Origin: Branchiostoma belcheri
Taxonomy: Eukaryota; Chordata; Leptocardii; Amphioxiformes; Branchiostomatidae
Assembly (NCBI RefSeq): GCF_001625305.1
Contig: NW_017802658.1
Location: forward strand, 249,839-313,838
Direction of reading: 5' to 3'
Length of the DNA stretch: 64,000 nucleotides
This document shows, in pieces, positions 63,885-64,000 of the stretch. The notes beneath the pieces were generated by a model that saw nothing but the letters and a program-made list of their open reading frames with translations, was not told the origin of the DNA and did no database searches. A program made the translations under genes and the position numbers. Numbering within the stretch: the stretch's first letter is position 1; each line of letters opens with the position of its first letter.

Positions 63885-64000
63885 CTACCTCGTGCCTGAA
63901 CAACGTCAGGATTGATGTTGTCAGGACTTTAGCAAACCCAGAAGCGAACAAAAGCTCTGCAGACTGTCACCCACACATGCCAGGCAACACGGAATGAGAT

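Overview
This is eukaryotic nuclear DNA. Genes are split into short exons with GT/AG introns, two runs of N mark assembly gaps (4006-4848, 17410-17478), and tRNA-derived SINEs, MITEs, Penelope-like and LINE fragments and microsatellites fill the rest. The gene content (UFSP1-like protease, thymidine phosphorylase, synaptotagmin-7-like, a C2H2 zinc-finger cluster) together with the dense and diverse small transposons suggests an invertebrate deuterostome, most plausibly a lancelet (Branchiostoma). The species is an inference. I rebuilt exons by hand from splice signals, reading-phase continuity and family motifs; nothing was aligned by computer.

Layout. 1-18 kb is gene-poor: SINE pieces, MITEs, a very long TG microsatellite, one signal-peptide exon beside a gap (3757-3895) and one possible tiny first exon (12980-12991). 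At 18.1-23.9 kb the minus strand carries a complete five-exon UFM1-specific protease (UFSP1-like, 224 aa). It lies head to head, about 300 bp away, with a complete ten-exon thymidine phosphorylase on the plus strand (24184-28935, 513 aa).

29.9-47.4 kb holds the most interesting part: four tandem plus-strand copies of an unfamiliar C2H2 zinc-finger gene family, called here ZNF-A to ZNF-D. Each copy has a conserved non-coding first exon/promoter block with a DR1-type nuclear-receptor site (and a YY1-like site in three of four). A coding exon follows with 13-15-residue repeats (LGLSQDVTLTPDSRP type) and a roughly 45-residue helical module that I do not recognise. Then come linkers (Pro/Thr-rich in A-C, acidic in D) and about 12 fingers. 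A 123-bp stretch of the module exon is identical in all four copies, although fingers and introns have diverged. ZNF-A (577 aa) and ZNF-D (654 aa) are intact. ZNF-B and ZNF-C carry frameshifts or a stop and look like pseudogenes. A Penelope-like element and a hAT element with clean target duplications sit between C and D.

47.4-51.2 kb is intergenic with PIF/Harbinger-like MITEs and a 5'-truncated LINE. 51.5-63.9 kb holds a minus-strand synaptotagmin-7-like gene with both C2 domains complete. Its introns contain a SINE, tetranucleotide arrays, a TGGTC-type minisatellite that starts about 20 bp from a splice donor, and three further MITEs. The first exon that fits in phase encodes no transmembrane segment.

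The genes do not form an operon-like unit. UFSP1 and TYMP probably share a bidirectional promoter; the zinc-finger genes form one tandem family.
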